A stretch of 64,000 bases of DNA from DATFVA01 sp963747755 (GTDB lineage: Bacteria > Bacteroidota > Ignavibacteria > Ignavibacteriales > Ignavibacteriaceae): the NCBI GenBank assembly GCA_963747755.1, contig CAVVGK010000003.1, positions 214,969 through 278,968 of the forward strand, read 5' to 3'. Shown one piece after another: positions 18,242 through 26,903 of the stretch. The translations under genes were made by a program, and so were the position numbers. The notes beneath the pieces are model-generated. The model had not been told where the DNA came from, searched no databases, and saw only the letters and a list, made by a program, of their open reading frames with translations. Positions within the stretch are counted from its first letter, which is position 1, and each line of letters starts with the position of its first letter.

Positions 18242-19066
18242 ATGAAGGTTAAGAAGAATTTTTCTTTAAAGAGTGAGAGAACAATCTGGAGGCTTATTCC
18301 GTCCGGTAACAAACTGCTGATCGAGGAAAGGGATGAGAAAAATAAGCATGTATATTTTAACTGCGTTGGAATTGATTCAGGGAAATACCTGCTGAAAAAT
18401 TTCCAGACTGATGAAAAATTCTGGTCGGGTGTAGAAGCTTTTGAAGATGATAAAATATATTTCCACAATTTTGTAAAACCCGATATGCCGGGTCATATCG
18501 GGATATTTGTTTATGACCTGGTATCGGACAGCTATCTCTGGAGGCGGGATGATCTGGTATTCCTCTTTCTCTATAAAGACAGTGTGTTTGCCTTTTATCA
18601 GAAATTTGAGAGCCGTCAATTCTTTGAACTTGATGCTCAGAATGGTGGTCTCATAAAGGAGTATGGTGAGAATCCGGATGAAGTAAACAAGCTTCGGGAA
18701 AAGTTGCTGCAGGAAGAATATGAAAAATATAAGAATTATCAGTTTCCTGAACCTTATGACGTCAGGAAACTTTCTCCTGAATGCCGGCTCTTGGCAGAAC
18801 GAATAAAAGAAAATGAATTAGTTTCGGGAATCATCGATTTCGTGAGGTTTAATGATCTTTTACTACTGAGTTTCCATACTGCAGCTGATGAGGGGAAGCT
18901 GAATAATAATTTCAGGGTCATTGAAATTGATACCGGAAAGGTTATTTTTGAAGATGTGGTTAATGCGGGGATTACTTCCTACATACCCGATTCTTTCTTC
19001 CTGAGGGATAATCTCCTGTTCCTTATTAAAAATAAAACTGAACTTATGGTTTTTTCTATAGTCTGA
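18242..19066 (+). CDS. DUF4905-like protein
   Basis: This 274-residue cytoplasmic-looking protein has no signal peptide. It is made of short strand pairs (WRLIPSGNKLLIEERDEKNKHVYFNCVGIDSGKYLLKNF, IGIFVYDLVSDSYLWRRDDLVFLFLYKDSVFAFY) broken by one charged helix (about 145-165), as in a propeller-like fold. It resembles the Bacteroidota family DUF4905, whose function is unknown. It lies between tryptophanase and AMMECR1 with gaps of 8 and 18 bases, so the four genes to MEMO1 are likely one transcript. Confidence 0.7.
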   Translation: MKVKKNFSLKSERTIWRLIPSGNKLLIEERDEKNKHVYFNCVGIDSGKYLLKNFQTDEKFWSGVEAFEDDKIYFHNFVKPDMPGHIGIFVYDLVSDSYLWRRDDLVFLFLYKDSVFAFYQKFESRQFFELDAQNGGLIKEYGENPDEVNKLREKLLQEEYEKYKNYQFPEPYDVRKLSPECRLLAERIKENELVSGIIDFVRFNDLLLLSFHTAADEGKLNNNFRVIEIDTGKVIFEDVVNAGITSYIPDSFFLRDNLLFLIKNKTELMVFSIV

Positions 19067-19084
19067 ATTTGAAGGTTAATACCA

Positions 19085-19663
19085 ATGGAATTATGCCCGG
19101 AAGATAAATCTGTCCTGCTTAAAGCCGCAAGAGATTCGATTAAATCAGTATTTAATGATACTGAAATACCATGTCCTGATTTTGAAAAGTATCCTGCTTT
19201 GAAAATAAAATCTGGAGCGTTTGTTACACTTACCATTAAAAATAATCTTCGCGGATGTATCGGATACATTCATGCTGAGCTGAGTCTTTTTGAAACAGTT
19301 TGTGAAGCCGCAGTACAGGCCGCTTTTCACGATCCCCGTTTTTTCCCTGTTTCCCGGGAAGAGCTTCATCAGCTTGAGATTGAAATCTCGGTATTATCAC
19401 CTTCAAGAAAGATAGAGAGCAATGATGAGATTGAAATAGGTAAACATGGATTAATACTCAATCACCTTGGCAGGAGAGGCCTGCTTCTTCCGCAGGTAGC
19501 TCCTGAGAATAAATTTGACCGTGAACGTTTTCTATGTGCAATATGCGAAAAGGCAGGATTTGAACCTTATTTGTGGCAAAAAGAAAAGTTAAACATTGAT
19601 GTCTTCACTGCTGAAATATTTTCTGAGGAAGGAGAAAGGAAGAAGTCCTATGTCTCAGGTTAG
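19085..19663 (+). CDS. amrA: AmmeMemoRadiSam system protein A (AMMECR1 domain)
   Basis: The 192-residue protein is one AMMECR1 domain. It carries the hallmark LRGCIG (residues 55-60, Cys58), then AAFHDPRFFPVSREEL, LEIEISVLSP and the C-terminal GLLLPQVAPE...FLCAICEKAGFEPYLW. By family knowledge it is encoded with MEMO1-like protein B and a radical SAM enzyme in many bacteria and archaea. Its reaction is unproved. The B gene overlaps its 3' end by 14 bases. The radical SAM partner is not in this window. Confidence 0.93.
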   Translation: MELCPEDKSVLLKAARDSIKSVFNDTEIPCPDFEKYPALKIKSGAFVTLTIKNNLRGCIGYIHAELSLFETVCEAAVQAAFHDPRFFPVSREELHQLEIEISVLSPSRKIESNDEIEIGKHGLILNHLGRRGLLLPQVAPENKFDRERFLCAICEKAGFEPYLWQKEKLNIDVFTAEIFSEEGERKKSYVSG

Positions 19664-20471
19664 AAAGCCGGCAGTTGCAGGATATTTTTATCCAGCTGAT
19701 CCTTCAAAATTGAGGAGCGAAATTGAATACCTTTTATCTGAAGCAGAGAAAAAGGAGATTCAGGGAAAGTTATACGGGATTGTTTCTCCTCATGCGGGTT
19801 ATGCCTATTCAGGTAAAACCGCAGCATTCGGTTTCAAGCTGCTTAATAAAAAAACCATTAAAACAGTAATTATAATTTCCCCAAGTCATAGGGAATATTT
19901 TCCCGGTATCTCTATATATGATGGGGATGCCTACAGTACGCCCCTTGGTATAGTGCCTGTAAATAAAATAGCAGCAGATTCCCTGACTTTAAATGCTAAA
20001 ACCATTTTTAAAGGAATGGAGGGACATAGGGAAGAACACGCCATCGAAGTACAGATCCCTTTCCTGCAAACTGTACTGGAGGACTTTGAAATTGTGCCTG
20101 TAGTTATGGGCGACCAGGGAAAACTTTATATAGATGAATTAACCGAAAGGTTAAAGGACACAGTTGATGAGAATACCCTGGTTGTTTCCAGCTCCGATCT
20201 GTCTCATTATTACCCGGGAGACATAGCGGATAAAATGGATTCTTTGATCGAAAGAGATATAAATCTTTTTAACTACGAAAAACTCTATGAAAATTTTGAA
20301 CAGAGAAACTGTGAAGCCTGCGGCTCCGGAACTATTATAGCTATGATGAAATCAGCCGATAGGTTAAAATACAGCAAATCTATGGTTCTCCACAGGAGCG
20401 ACTCCGGAGAGACTACGGGGAATAAGAACGAGGTGGTTGGTTATCTATCTGCCGCAGTATATGGAGACTGA
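19650..20471 (+). CDS. amrB: AmmeMemoRadiSam system protein B (MEMO1 family)
   Basis: I place the start at ATG 19650 (273 residues, MSQVRKPAVAGYFYPADP). It follows a strong ribosome site (GGAAGGAGAAAGGAAG) and begins exactly at the family's conserved N-terminus. An upstream in-frame ATG at 19596 would only add residues not found in the family. Conserved metal-site-like residues include His48 (SPHAGY), HREEHAIEVQIPF, SSDLSHYYPG and CGSGTI. MEMO1 resembles class III extradiol dioxygenases structurally. Human MEMO1 binds redox metals. The bacterial role is unknown. It overlaps the AMMECR1 gene, suggesting translational coupling. Confidence 0.93.
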   Translation: MSQVRKPAVAGYFYPADPSKLRSEIEYLLSEAEKKEIQGKLYGIVSPHAGYAYSGKTAAFGFKLLNKKTIKTVIIISPSHREYFPGISIYDGDAYSTPLGIVPVNKIAADSLTLNAKTIFKGMEGHREEHAIEVQIPFLQTVLEDFEIVPVVMGDQGKLYIDELTERLKDTVDENTLVVSSSDLSHYYPGDIADKMDSLIERDINLFNYEKLYENFEQRNCEACGSGTIIAMMKSADRLKYSKSMVLHRSDSGETTGNKNEVVGYLSAAVYGD

Positions 20472-21377
20472 TTGCTGAACAGAAATTCCAAAATAGCAGT
20501 CATCGGTGCCGGTAAAGTTGCCCACACTCTTGTTCCTCTCCTCGTAAAAAAAAGTTATTCTGTTAAAGGCATTATAAGCAGGACCAGTAATTCCGCCCTG
20601 ACTCTTGCCAAAAAATATAAGCTGGATTTCAGTTCTGATAATGTAAAAGCCATCCCTCCGGATATTAAAGTCTTCTTTATTATGGTTCCTGATAATCAGA
20701 TAGCCGTTATTGCCCGACAGCTCTCGACATTCAGGAATGATTTCAAAGAATGCCTTATCATTCATACCTCCGGTTCTGAAGGAAGCTCAGCTCTTAAAGT
20801 CCTTGAGAATAAAGGAGGTATGACTGCTTCGTTCCATATTATGCAGACTTTCCCGTCCATCAAGCCGACAGATATCAGAAATTCATTTGCAGCAATTGAA
20901 ACAAGATATGAACAGGCTGAGCGTTATCTTTTTTCACTCGCAAGGACCTTCGATATGAAATCCTTTGCTCTTAGCGAGGAAGTAAAAGCATATTACCATA
21001 TTGCCGGGGTATTTGCGGCAAATTTCATAAATGCGAACTTTTTTTCTTCAAACAAACTTCTGGAGGAAGCGGGTTTGGAGACTGAGGATCATTATCCTCT
21101 TTTTGATCCCATTATCAGAACAACTCTCTCAAATATACAGAAGGATGGTTCTGCTGCCTCATTATCAGGACCGGTTCAGAGAGGTGATTCAAATACGATT
21201 AAAAGGCACATTGAAGCATTGAAAAAGATGAAGGCCGGGCTGGGAAAATTGCTGATGCAAAGCTATGTTGCACAAAGTATGGTACTGCTCGAAACAATAA
21301 GAGGGAAGGAAGGCAAATTAAATGAGGGACAGCTGGAAATAAAAAAAATTCTCACCGAAGCAGCTAAAGAAATCTAA
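20472..21377 (+). CDS. Rossmann-like and DUF2520 domain protein (predicted NAD(P)-dependent oxidoreductase)
   Basis: The 301-residue protein starts at TTG immediately after the MEMO1 TGA. The start is supported because the Rossmann motif (IAVIGAGKVAHTL, residues 8-20) begins right after it. The C-terminal DUF2520 domain (about 130-285) contains HIMQTFPSIKP, YYHIAGVFAANFINANF and LSGPVQRGDSNTIKRHIEAL. The fold is that of 6-phosphogluconate dehydrogenase and ketopantoate reductase-like enzymes, but the substrate is unknown. Its last four bases overlap the end of the convergent phosphate transporter gene. Confidence 0.88.
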   Translation: MLNRNSKIAVIGAGKVAHTLVPLLVKKSYSVKGIISRTSNSALTLAKKYKLDFSSDNVKAIPPDIKVFFIMVPDNQIAVIARQLSTFRNDFKECLIIHTSGSEGSSALKVLENKGGMTASFHIMQTFPSIKPTDIRNSFAAIETRYEQAERYLFSLARTFDMKSFALSEEVKAYYHIAGVFAANFINANFFSSNKLLEEAGLETEDHYPLFDPIIRTTLSNIQKDGSAASLSGPVQRGDSNTIKRHIEALKKMKAGLGKLLMQSYVAQSMVLLETIRGKEGKLNEGQLEIKKILTEAAKEI

Positions 21378-22360
21378 ACGAACAACTGCGAAACATAAAA
21401 AGTAAGCATAGCAAATGCGGCTGACAGTGGAATCGTCAGCACCCAGGCCCACAGAATGTTTCGGGCTACTCCCCAGCGTACTGCTGAGAAACCTTTTATC
21501 GAACCCACGCCGATTATAGCCCCTGTTATAGTGTGTGTTGTGCTTACCGGTATACCCCAGATGGAAGCCAGGGATATGGTGATTCCCGATGCTGTTTCAG
21601 CACTGAAACCTCCAAATGGAGTAAGCTTGGTTACACGCATACCCAGTGTCTTTATAACTTTCCACCCGCCTACCAGGGTTCCAAGTGCAATAACCGTGTA
21701 GCTTATCATAATAACATAGAAAGGAATATAAAAAGTACTTCCCAGGATTCCGTTGGTAAACAGAACTAAAGCAATTATACCTATGGTTTTCTGGGCATCG
21801 TTGGAACCATGACTAAGTGAATACAAGGCTGCTGAAACAAGCTGAAGCTTCCGAAAATATTTATCCACTTTAAATGGTGATTTGTTCCTTACAATCCAAA
21901 GAGTAATTACAGAAAATATTAAGGCAATAACATACCCCATAATAGGTGCCAGGAAAATGAATATCACAACCTTTGTATATCCCGAAACCACGATTGCACC
22001 GAAGCCTGCTTTTGCAATTCCCGCCCCGCCGTACCCGCCTATAATTGAATGAGAGACCGATATCGGCATTCCATAATGTGTTGCGGTTGCAGAGAGGAGG
22101 ATAGCTCCTACCAATCCTGAAAAAATCACATGGTTGTCGACTATGTTTACATCAACAATACCTTTGCCTATTGTGGTAGCGACACTTACTCCGAAAATAA
22201 ATGCTGCAGCAAAATTGAAGAAAGCTGCCCAGGCCACTGCCTGGCCGGGAGTAAGAACCCGTGTTGATACAACTGTTGCAATAGAGTTCGCGGCATCGTT
22301 CATTCCATTATAAAAATCGAATACGAGCGCTAGTAGAATGATAATTAGAGCAAATTCCAT
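21374..22360 (-). CDS. pit: Inorganic phosphate transporter, Pit family
   Basis: The 328-residue protein has two copies of the PHO4/Pit signature: DFYNGMNDAANSIATVVSTRVLTP (residues about 11-34) and SHGSNDAQKTIGIIALV (about 187-203). It has about ten membrane segments. Family role: low-affinity H+- or Na+-coupled uptake of metal-phosphate. It is shorter than E. coli PitA and typical of the compact bacterial type. The DUF47 gene lies one base upstream on the same strand, the standard pairing. Confidence 0.95.
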   Translation of the reverse strand: MEFALIIILLALVFDFYNGMNDAANSIATVVSTRVLTPGQAVAWAAFFNFAAAFIFGVSVATTIGKGIVDVNIVDNHVIFSGLVGAILLSATATHYGMPISVSHSIIGGYGGAGIAKAGFGAIVVSGYTKVVIFIFLAPIMGYVIALIFSVITLWIVRNKSPFKVDKYFRKLQLVSAALYSLSHGSNDAQKTIGIIALVLFTNGILGSTFYIPFYVIMISYTVIALGTLVGGWKVIKTLGMRVTKLTPFGGFSAETASGITISLASIWGIPVSTTHTITGAIIGVGSIKGFSAVRWGVARNILWAWVLTIPLSAAFAMLTFYVSQLFV

Positions 22361-22361
22361 A

Positions 22362-22973
22362 TTACGTATTTTTAATGAAAAGGCTTATTATCAGGTTTGC
22401 TGTTGACTGACATTTATCAGATGTATTCTCAAGTATCTCGAGTATCTCTTTCCGCTTGATTATTTCGATAGCATTGGTTTCGTTCTCGAAGAGTTCCTTT
22501 AAGGCCTGCCTGTAAATATTATCGGCTTCCGTTTCAAGTACTTTGACAGCTTTCATCTCGTTTGTACGCTTAACTTTCAGATCCTGTATTGCAATACCGA
22601 GTTCCTTTACCTGTTCAACAATTACGGCGGAAAGTTTGTCGGCATATTTAACCCTGGCCTGAATATTATATGTTTCTATCCTGCTCGTCGCTCCAAGCAG
22701 CATATCACTGATATCATCAAGCCGCTTAATCAACCCGAAAATATCCTCCCGGTCGAATGGAGTAATATAAGTCTTATTGAGTCTCTTGGTAACTTTTGAA
22801 GTTATTTCATCACATCTCAGCTCAAGCGGTTTTATCTTAAGCAGTATATCTCTGTTTATTACATCATTTGTAAAAAGCTGGTGGGTAAGATCAGCCATTT
22901 CCCCGATGTGGGTTATCATTTCCTTAAAGTTGTCGAAGTACTTCTCTTCCTTCGGCAGTAAATTTTTCAGCAT
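22362..22973 (-). CDS. DUF47 family PhoU-like protein
   Basis: This 203-residue all-helical protein has the PhoU-like three-helix repeat: FKEMITHIGEMADLTHQLF, DRILLK..LELRCDEITSKVTKRLNKTYITPFDREDIFGLIKRLDDISDMLLGA, and a second bundle to the end. TPFDREDI is the strongly conserved family segment. Family role: accessory to or regulator of Pit-type phosphate transporters. It is co-transcribed with pit. Confidence 0.93.
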   Translation of the reverse strand: MLKNLLPKEEKYFDNFKEMITHIGEMADLTHQLFTNDVINRDILLKIKPLELRCDEITSKVTKRLNKTYITPFDREDIFGLIKRLDDISDMLLGATSRIETYNIQARVKYADKLSAVIVEQVKELGIAIQDLKVKRTNEMKAVKVLETEADNIYRQALKELFENETNAIEIIKRKEILEILENTSDKCQSTANLIISLFIKNT

Positions 22974-23113
22974 TTTATTCCCTCATTCTCTTTCAACGGG
23001 GCTAAAATAAAAAAATAAATGGTATTAGCGAAATGCAGCGATTATAGTTGTTTTTAGAACCTCAGGCATTTTTGTATATTTCCACTCAATTTTTCAAGTA
23101 CTAAAGGAATTCA

Positions 23114-24613
23114 ATGGCTACGCAGAACGATTTGCTGGATAAAGTTGTATCACTCTCGAAAAGAAAAGGTTTCGTATTCCAGTCGAGCGAGATATACGGC
23201 GGACTTAATGGTTGCTGGGATTATGGTCCCCTGGGTGTTGAACTTCTGAAAAATATTAAGGAAGAATGGTGGAAGTTTATGACGTACCGGGAGGATGTGG
23301 AAGGACTTGATGCTTCCATTCTTATGCATCCCCGTGTATGGGAGGCTTCCGGACACGTAGAAAATTTTACCGATCCTATGGTGGACTGTAAGCAGTGTAA
23401 GGCAAGGTTCCGCGTTGATCTTTTAGGTGATCTTATAAATGAGAAGAAAAAGATAAAGGCCATTGACGAAGTAAAGAACCTTGCAGCCGGTAATGCAAAG
23501 TTATCACACGAGTTTGAGAGTATACTGGCTGCTTCAGCTTCCGCAGGCGAATCTTCTGTTGATGTCGCATTTACTGCATTGATTGAGAACCAGGAACTTA
23601 GTCCTTTTCTGCTTTCCGGACTTAACTGTCCCCAATGCGGCAACAAAGGTACATTCACTGCGGCACGTCAGTTTAACCTTATGTTTAAGACATTTATAGG
23701 TCCTGTCGAGGACGCTGGCGCAGCTGTTTATCTGCGCCCCGAGACTGCACAGGGTATCTTTGTAAACTTTCTGAATGTTCAGAATGCTTCCCGCCAGAAA
23801 CTACCGTTCGGAATTGCACAGATCGGCAAAGCCTTCAGAAATGAAATTAACACTAAGAACTTCCTTTTCAGAACCAGGGAGTTTGAACAGATGGAAATGC
23901 AGTTTTTTGTTAATCCTTCGGCTGATAAGAAATGGTATGACTACTGGAAGGAACAGAGAATCAGCTGGTATAAGTCACTCGGAATGACAGAATCAAAACT
24001 TCGTTTTCATGATCATCCTGCAGATAAGCTTGCCCATTATGCTAAAGAAGCCACAGATATCGAATACCAGTTTCCATTTGGCTGGGGGGAGATTGAAGGA
24101 ATACATAACAGAACAAATTTCGATCTCAGCAGGCACGAGGAATATTCCGGTAAGTCAATGAAATACTTTGATGAAGAATCAAAAGAAAAATTCATCCCTT
24201 TTATAATAGAAACATCTTCCGGGGCCAGCAGGTCCTTTATGGCCTTCCTGGTTGATGCTTATTATGAGGAGGAAGTAAAAGGTGAAACCCGTTCGGTTCT
24301 GCGTTTTCATCCTAAGCTTGCTCCTGTTAAAGCTGCAATCTTTCCCCTGGTTAATAAGGATGGAATGCCCGAGATAGCCAGAAGTATCGAATCTGACCTG
24401 AGGAAAAATTTCAAGGTTTTCTATGACGATAAAGGTGCAGTAGGAAGAAGATACAGGCGGCAGGATGAAGCCGGTACACCTTTCTGCATCACTATCGATA
24501 CCCAAACCCTGGAAGACAGCACGGTGACTGTACGTGAAAGAGATTCAATGGAACAGGTAAGAGTTGCTTCTACGGGCGTAAAAAACTATCTGATGGATAA
24601 AGTGACTGTATAG
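23114..24613 (+). CDS. glyS: Glycyl-tRNA synthetase, dimeric class II type
   Basis: The 499-residue protein is the alpha2-type GlyRS found in Bacteroidota, archaea and eukaryotes, not the alpha2beta2 form. It begins with SLSKRKGFVFQSSEIYGGLNGCWDYGPLGVELLKNI and has two zinc-type CxxC pairs (CKQCKARF, CPQCGNKG) around an insertion. Motif 2 follows (FRNEINTKNFLFRTREFEQMEMQFF), then motif 3 (SSGASRSF) and the C-terminal anticodon-binding domain (APVKAAIFPLVNKDG). It charges tRNA-Gly. It is a single gene with its own leader after the divergent DUF47 gene. Confidence 0.97.
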   Translation: MATQNDLLDKVVSLSKRKGFVFQSSEIYGGLNGCWDYGPLGVELLKNIKEEWWKFMTYREDVEGLDASILMHPRVWEASGHVENFTDPMVDCKQCKARFRVDLLGDLINEKKKIKAIDEVKNLAAGNAKLSHEFESILAASASAGESSVDVAFTALIENQELSPFLLSGLNCPQCGNKGTFTAARQFNLMFKTFIGPVEDAGAAVYLRPETAQGIFVNFLNVQNASRQKLPFGIAQIGKAFRNEINTKNFLFRTREFEQMEMQFFVNPSADKKWYDYWKEQRISWYKSLGMTESKLRFHDHPADKLAHYAKEATDIEYQFPFGWGEIEGIHNRTNFDLSRHEEYSGKSMKYFDEESKEKFIPFIIETSSGASRSFMAFLVDAYYEEEVKGETRSVLRFHPKLAPVKAAIFPLVNKDGMPEIARSIESDLRKNFKVFYDDKGAVGRRYRRQDEAGTPFCITIDTQTLEDSTVTVRERDSMEQVRVASTGVKNYLMDKVTV

Positions 24614-24704
24614 GCATCACATACGTGACTGGTATTATTGTAAATTCACCGGTTCAGTCCTAGGTTATAACCGTAACGTATTTCCGTAAAACTTAGGAGA
24701 ATTT

Positions 24705-25592
24705 ATGTTTAATGCCAAGATAAGGATACTTTTTTTCATTTCAGGGTTATTTTTATTAACACTTCCGTTCACAGGAAGCGACTGCAACAGCGGAAATAAC
24801 CCTCCTGCACCTTCAGCCGGCGGAGTAGCTGCTCCCGGAGATGTCTCCGTAGTGATTAATTCAGATTCAACCGGACTGCATTCAACAGCCCTTGTCAGTT
24901 GGGATTCATCACCTGATGAAAACCTTGATAACTTCAGCGGGTATAAAGTTGTAACCTACAAGGTTGATGAAAACCATAATGTATTGGCAACCCACCAGAT
25001 TAAAAACTTACCCTCTTCAGTACATTACTTTACGGTGGATTCCATTGGATTAAACACGAGATATGAAACTTTCGTCTTTTCAGAGCTTGATGACGGGACG
25101 GAAAGCGATTCAACCGGTACCCTGATGTATGCAGGTGTCTATTACCGGACTGATGGAACAATTGATGAATATCAGCCGGGAGATTCTTCTTTCATTGAGA
25201 GCGCATACGGATGGGATATTCAGACCGGCAAAGGTACAAACTATTTGTTTAATTCAACTAATGCCGCAATGATAGATATGACAATGAGAGGCGGTGAAAA
25301 TGACTCGCTTACATTTTACTCTCCTAACCACTTTTCGCCGGGAACCAGAACTACAAAATTCCTTAAAGTAGGTCCCGGACAGGATGCATTTGATCAGACT
25401 TATATGAATGAACCGGATAAGGATTCAGTCAACGTAGATTCAAATTATGTATACCTACTGAAAACGATGGATGGATATTATATTAAAGTGTGGGTGAAAG
25501 CAGTAAATTATATAGCCGGTGCGATACCGCCTTATTATAGTGTTACCTTTGATTATAAAGTTCAGCCGATAGAAGGCCTTAAGGTGCTGTAA
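24705..25592 (+). CDS. Exported protein with fibronectin type III-like domain
   Basis: The 295-residue protein has a signal peptide (residues 1-24) followed by CNSGNNPPAPSAGG. The Cys could be acylated, but the preceding GSD is not a good lipobox. A region from about 45-125 (APGDVSVVINSDSTGLHSTALVSWDSSPDENLDNFSGYKVVTY) has the Trp and Tyr spacing of an FN3 fold. The remainder is beta-rich and not recognised. It has a ribosome site TAGGAG and ends in a clear terminator, so it is a single-gene unit. Confidence 0.72.
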   Translation: MFNAKIRILFFISGLFLLTLPFTGSDCNSGNNPPAPSAGGVAAPGDVSVVINSDSTGLHSTALVSWDSSPDENLDNFSGYKVVTYKVDENHNVLATHQIKNLPSSVHYFTVDSIGLNTRYETFVFSELDDGTESDSTGTLMYAGVYYRTDGTIDEYQPGDSSFIESAYGWDIQTGKGTNYLFNSTNAAMIDMTMRGGENDSLTFYSPNHFSPGTRTTKFLKVGPGQDAFDQTYMNEPDKDSVNVDSNYVYLLKTMDGYYIKVWVKAVNYIAGAIPPYYSVTFDYKVQPIEGLKVL

Positions 25593-25625
25593 ATAATATT
25601 GTTCAAACGAAACTTTTATATTGCT

Positions 25626-25661
25626 GCGGAGGTAATAAATTGAAAATTATCTCCGCTTTTT
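25626..25661 (+). terminator. Rho-independent terminator after the FN3-like gene
   Basis: An 11-bp stem (GCGGAGGTAAT 25626-25636 with ATTATCTCCGC 25646-25656, one G-U pair) and 9-base loop are followed by TTTTT. Confidence 0.85.
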
Positions 25662-25701
25662 CATATATATGAAGTGTCTTTTTAAAAATTCCGGAGTTAG
25701 G

Positions 25702-26847
25702 TTGAAAAATATCCTTTTATATATACTTACTGCAGTGATTCTTTCTGTCCCGGTTTATTCGCAGGATACAAAGTTTGACTCGCTTGCTTCCGGGGGAATC
25801 AGGCAGATTTATGATATAAAATTTGAGCAGGCAGAGAAGACATTCAGGCAATTGATAGCAGATTACCCGGATCATCCAGCTGGAAGATTCTTTCTTGCTA
25901 TGATCGATTGGTGGAAGATCCTGCTTAATCCTGATGATGAATCTCATGACGATATTTTCTTTCAAAAACTCGAAGATGTTATTTACCAGTGCGACCAGCT
26001 GCTTGACAGCAATCCTGAAAATGTTGATGCTCTTTTCTTCAAGGGAGGAGCAATAGGATTCAGAGGCAGGCTCAGATCTCTGCGGGAGAGTTGGCTTAAA
26101 GCTGCCGATGACGGACGGGAAGCTCTTCCAATTGTTGAACGTGCGAGCAACCTTGACCCTGACAATAAAGATGTGCAGCTTGGTTTTGGAATTTATGATT
26201 ATTATGCTTCTGTTATTCCAGATGAATACCCTCTGTTGAAACCTCTGATGATCTTTTTTCCTTCGGGAGATAAGGAAAAAGGACTGAAAGAATTAAAAAA
26301 TACAGCTGAGAACGGAAAATACGCTAAATATGAAGCCCGCTATTTCCTGATGACATTGTATTATAATTATGAGAATAATCCATTTAAGGCGTACGAGTAT
26401 GCCGCAATGCTGAGTAGCGAATTTCCCGATAATCCTGTATTTGAAAGATGGAAAGGCAGGATTGCAGCAAGGAAAGGTGATTATGCTGAGTCAGCAGTAA
26501 TCTTTAAAGATGTGCTGACTAAGTCAGATTCAGGATTAACCGGCTACACTGTTCTGCCCGCAAAAAGAGAAGCAGTATATTATGTGGGACTGCAGTATAA
26601 GAACACCGATGATCTCGATTCTTCCGAATATTATTTTGATAAATGTGTTGAGTACTCTAAAGAACTTGATAAAGACAGTGAGTCAGGGTTCTGGATAAAT
26701 TCAGTTTTGTACCTTGGGATGATAAATGATCAGAGGGGAAACAGGGGAAAGGCGCTTGATTATTATGATGAATTACTGGATATGAAAGAATATGGAAGTT
26801 CCCATACAATGGCTAAGAAATATATTGAAAAACCTTACAGACCTTAG
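25702..26847 (+). CDS. Exported tetratricopeptide-repeat protein
   Basis: I prefer the TTG start at 25702. It has a GGAG ribosome site six bases upstream and gives a normal signal peptide (MKNILLYILTAVILSVPVYSQ). The in-frame ATG at 25669 lacks such a site and lies next to the preceding terminator. The mature protein is helical, with TPR-like pairs such as KFEQAEKTFRQLIADYPDHPAGRFFLAMIDWW, NPFKAYEYAAMLSSEFPDNPVFERWKGRIAARKGDYAESAVIFKDVL and SSEYYFDKCVEY. It probably scaffolds a periplasmic complex. No specific partner is indicated. It converges with porQ. Confidence 0.8.
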   Translation: MKNILLYILTAVILSVPVYSQDTKFDSLASGGIRQIYDIKFEQAEKTFRQLIADYPDHPAGRFFLAMIDWWKILLNPDDESHDDIFFQKLEDVIYQCDQLLDSNPENVDALFFKGGAIGFRGRLRSLRESWLKAADDGREALPIVERASNLDPDNKDVQLGFGIYDYYASVIPDEYPLLKPLMIFFPSGDKEKGLKELKNTAENGKYAKYEARYFLMTLYYNYENNPFKAYEYAAMLSSEFPDNPVFERWKGRIAARKGDYAESAVIFKDVLTKSDSGLTGYTVLPAKREAVYYVGLQYKNTDDLDSSEYYFDKCVEYSKELDKDSESGFWINSVLYLGMINDQRGNRGKALDYYDELLDMKEYGSSHTMAKKYIEKPYRP

Positions 26848-26852
26848 TCTGA

Positions 26853-26873
26853 GAGGAGAAAAGTTTTCTCCTC
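26853..26873. terminator. Hairpin between convergent TPR and porQ genes
   Basis: GAGGAGAAAA (26853-26862) and TTTTCTCCTC (26864-26873) form a perfect stem six bases after the TPR stop. The U-tract is weak on both strands, so function as a bidirectional terminator is plausible but not certain. Confidence 0.5.
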
Positions 26874-26903
26874 CTTCAAAGCGGAATGAAAAATAAAGTC
26901 TGC

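Noticed and set aside
19596..19649. Upstream start for the MEMO1 gene
   Set aside because: The family's conserved N-terminus starts at 19650 directly behind a strong ribosome site. The extra residues are an overlap artefact.
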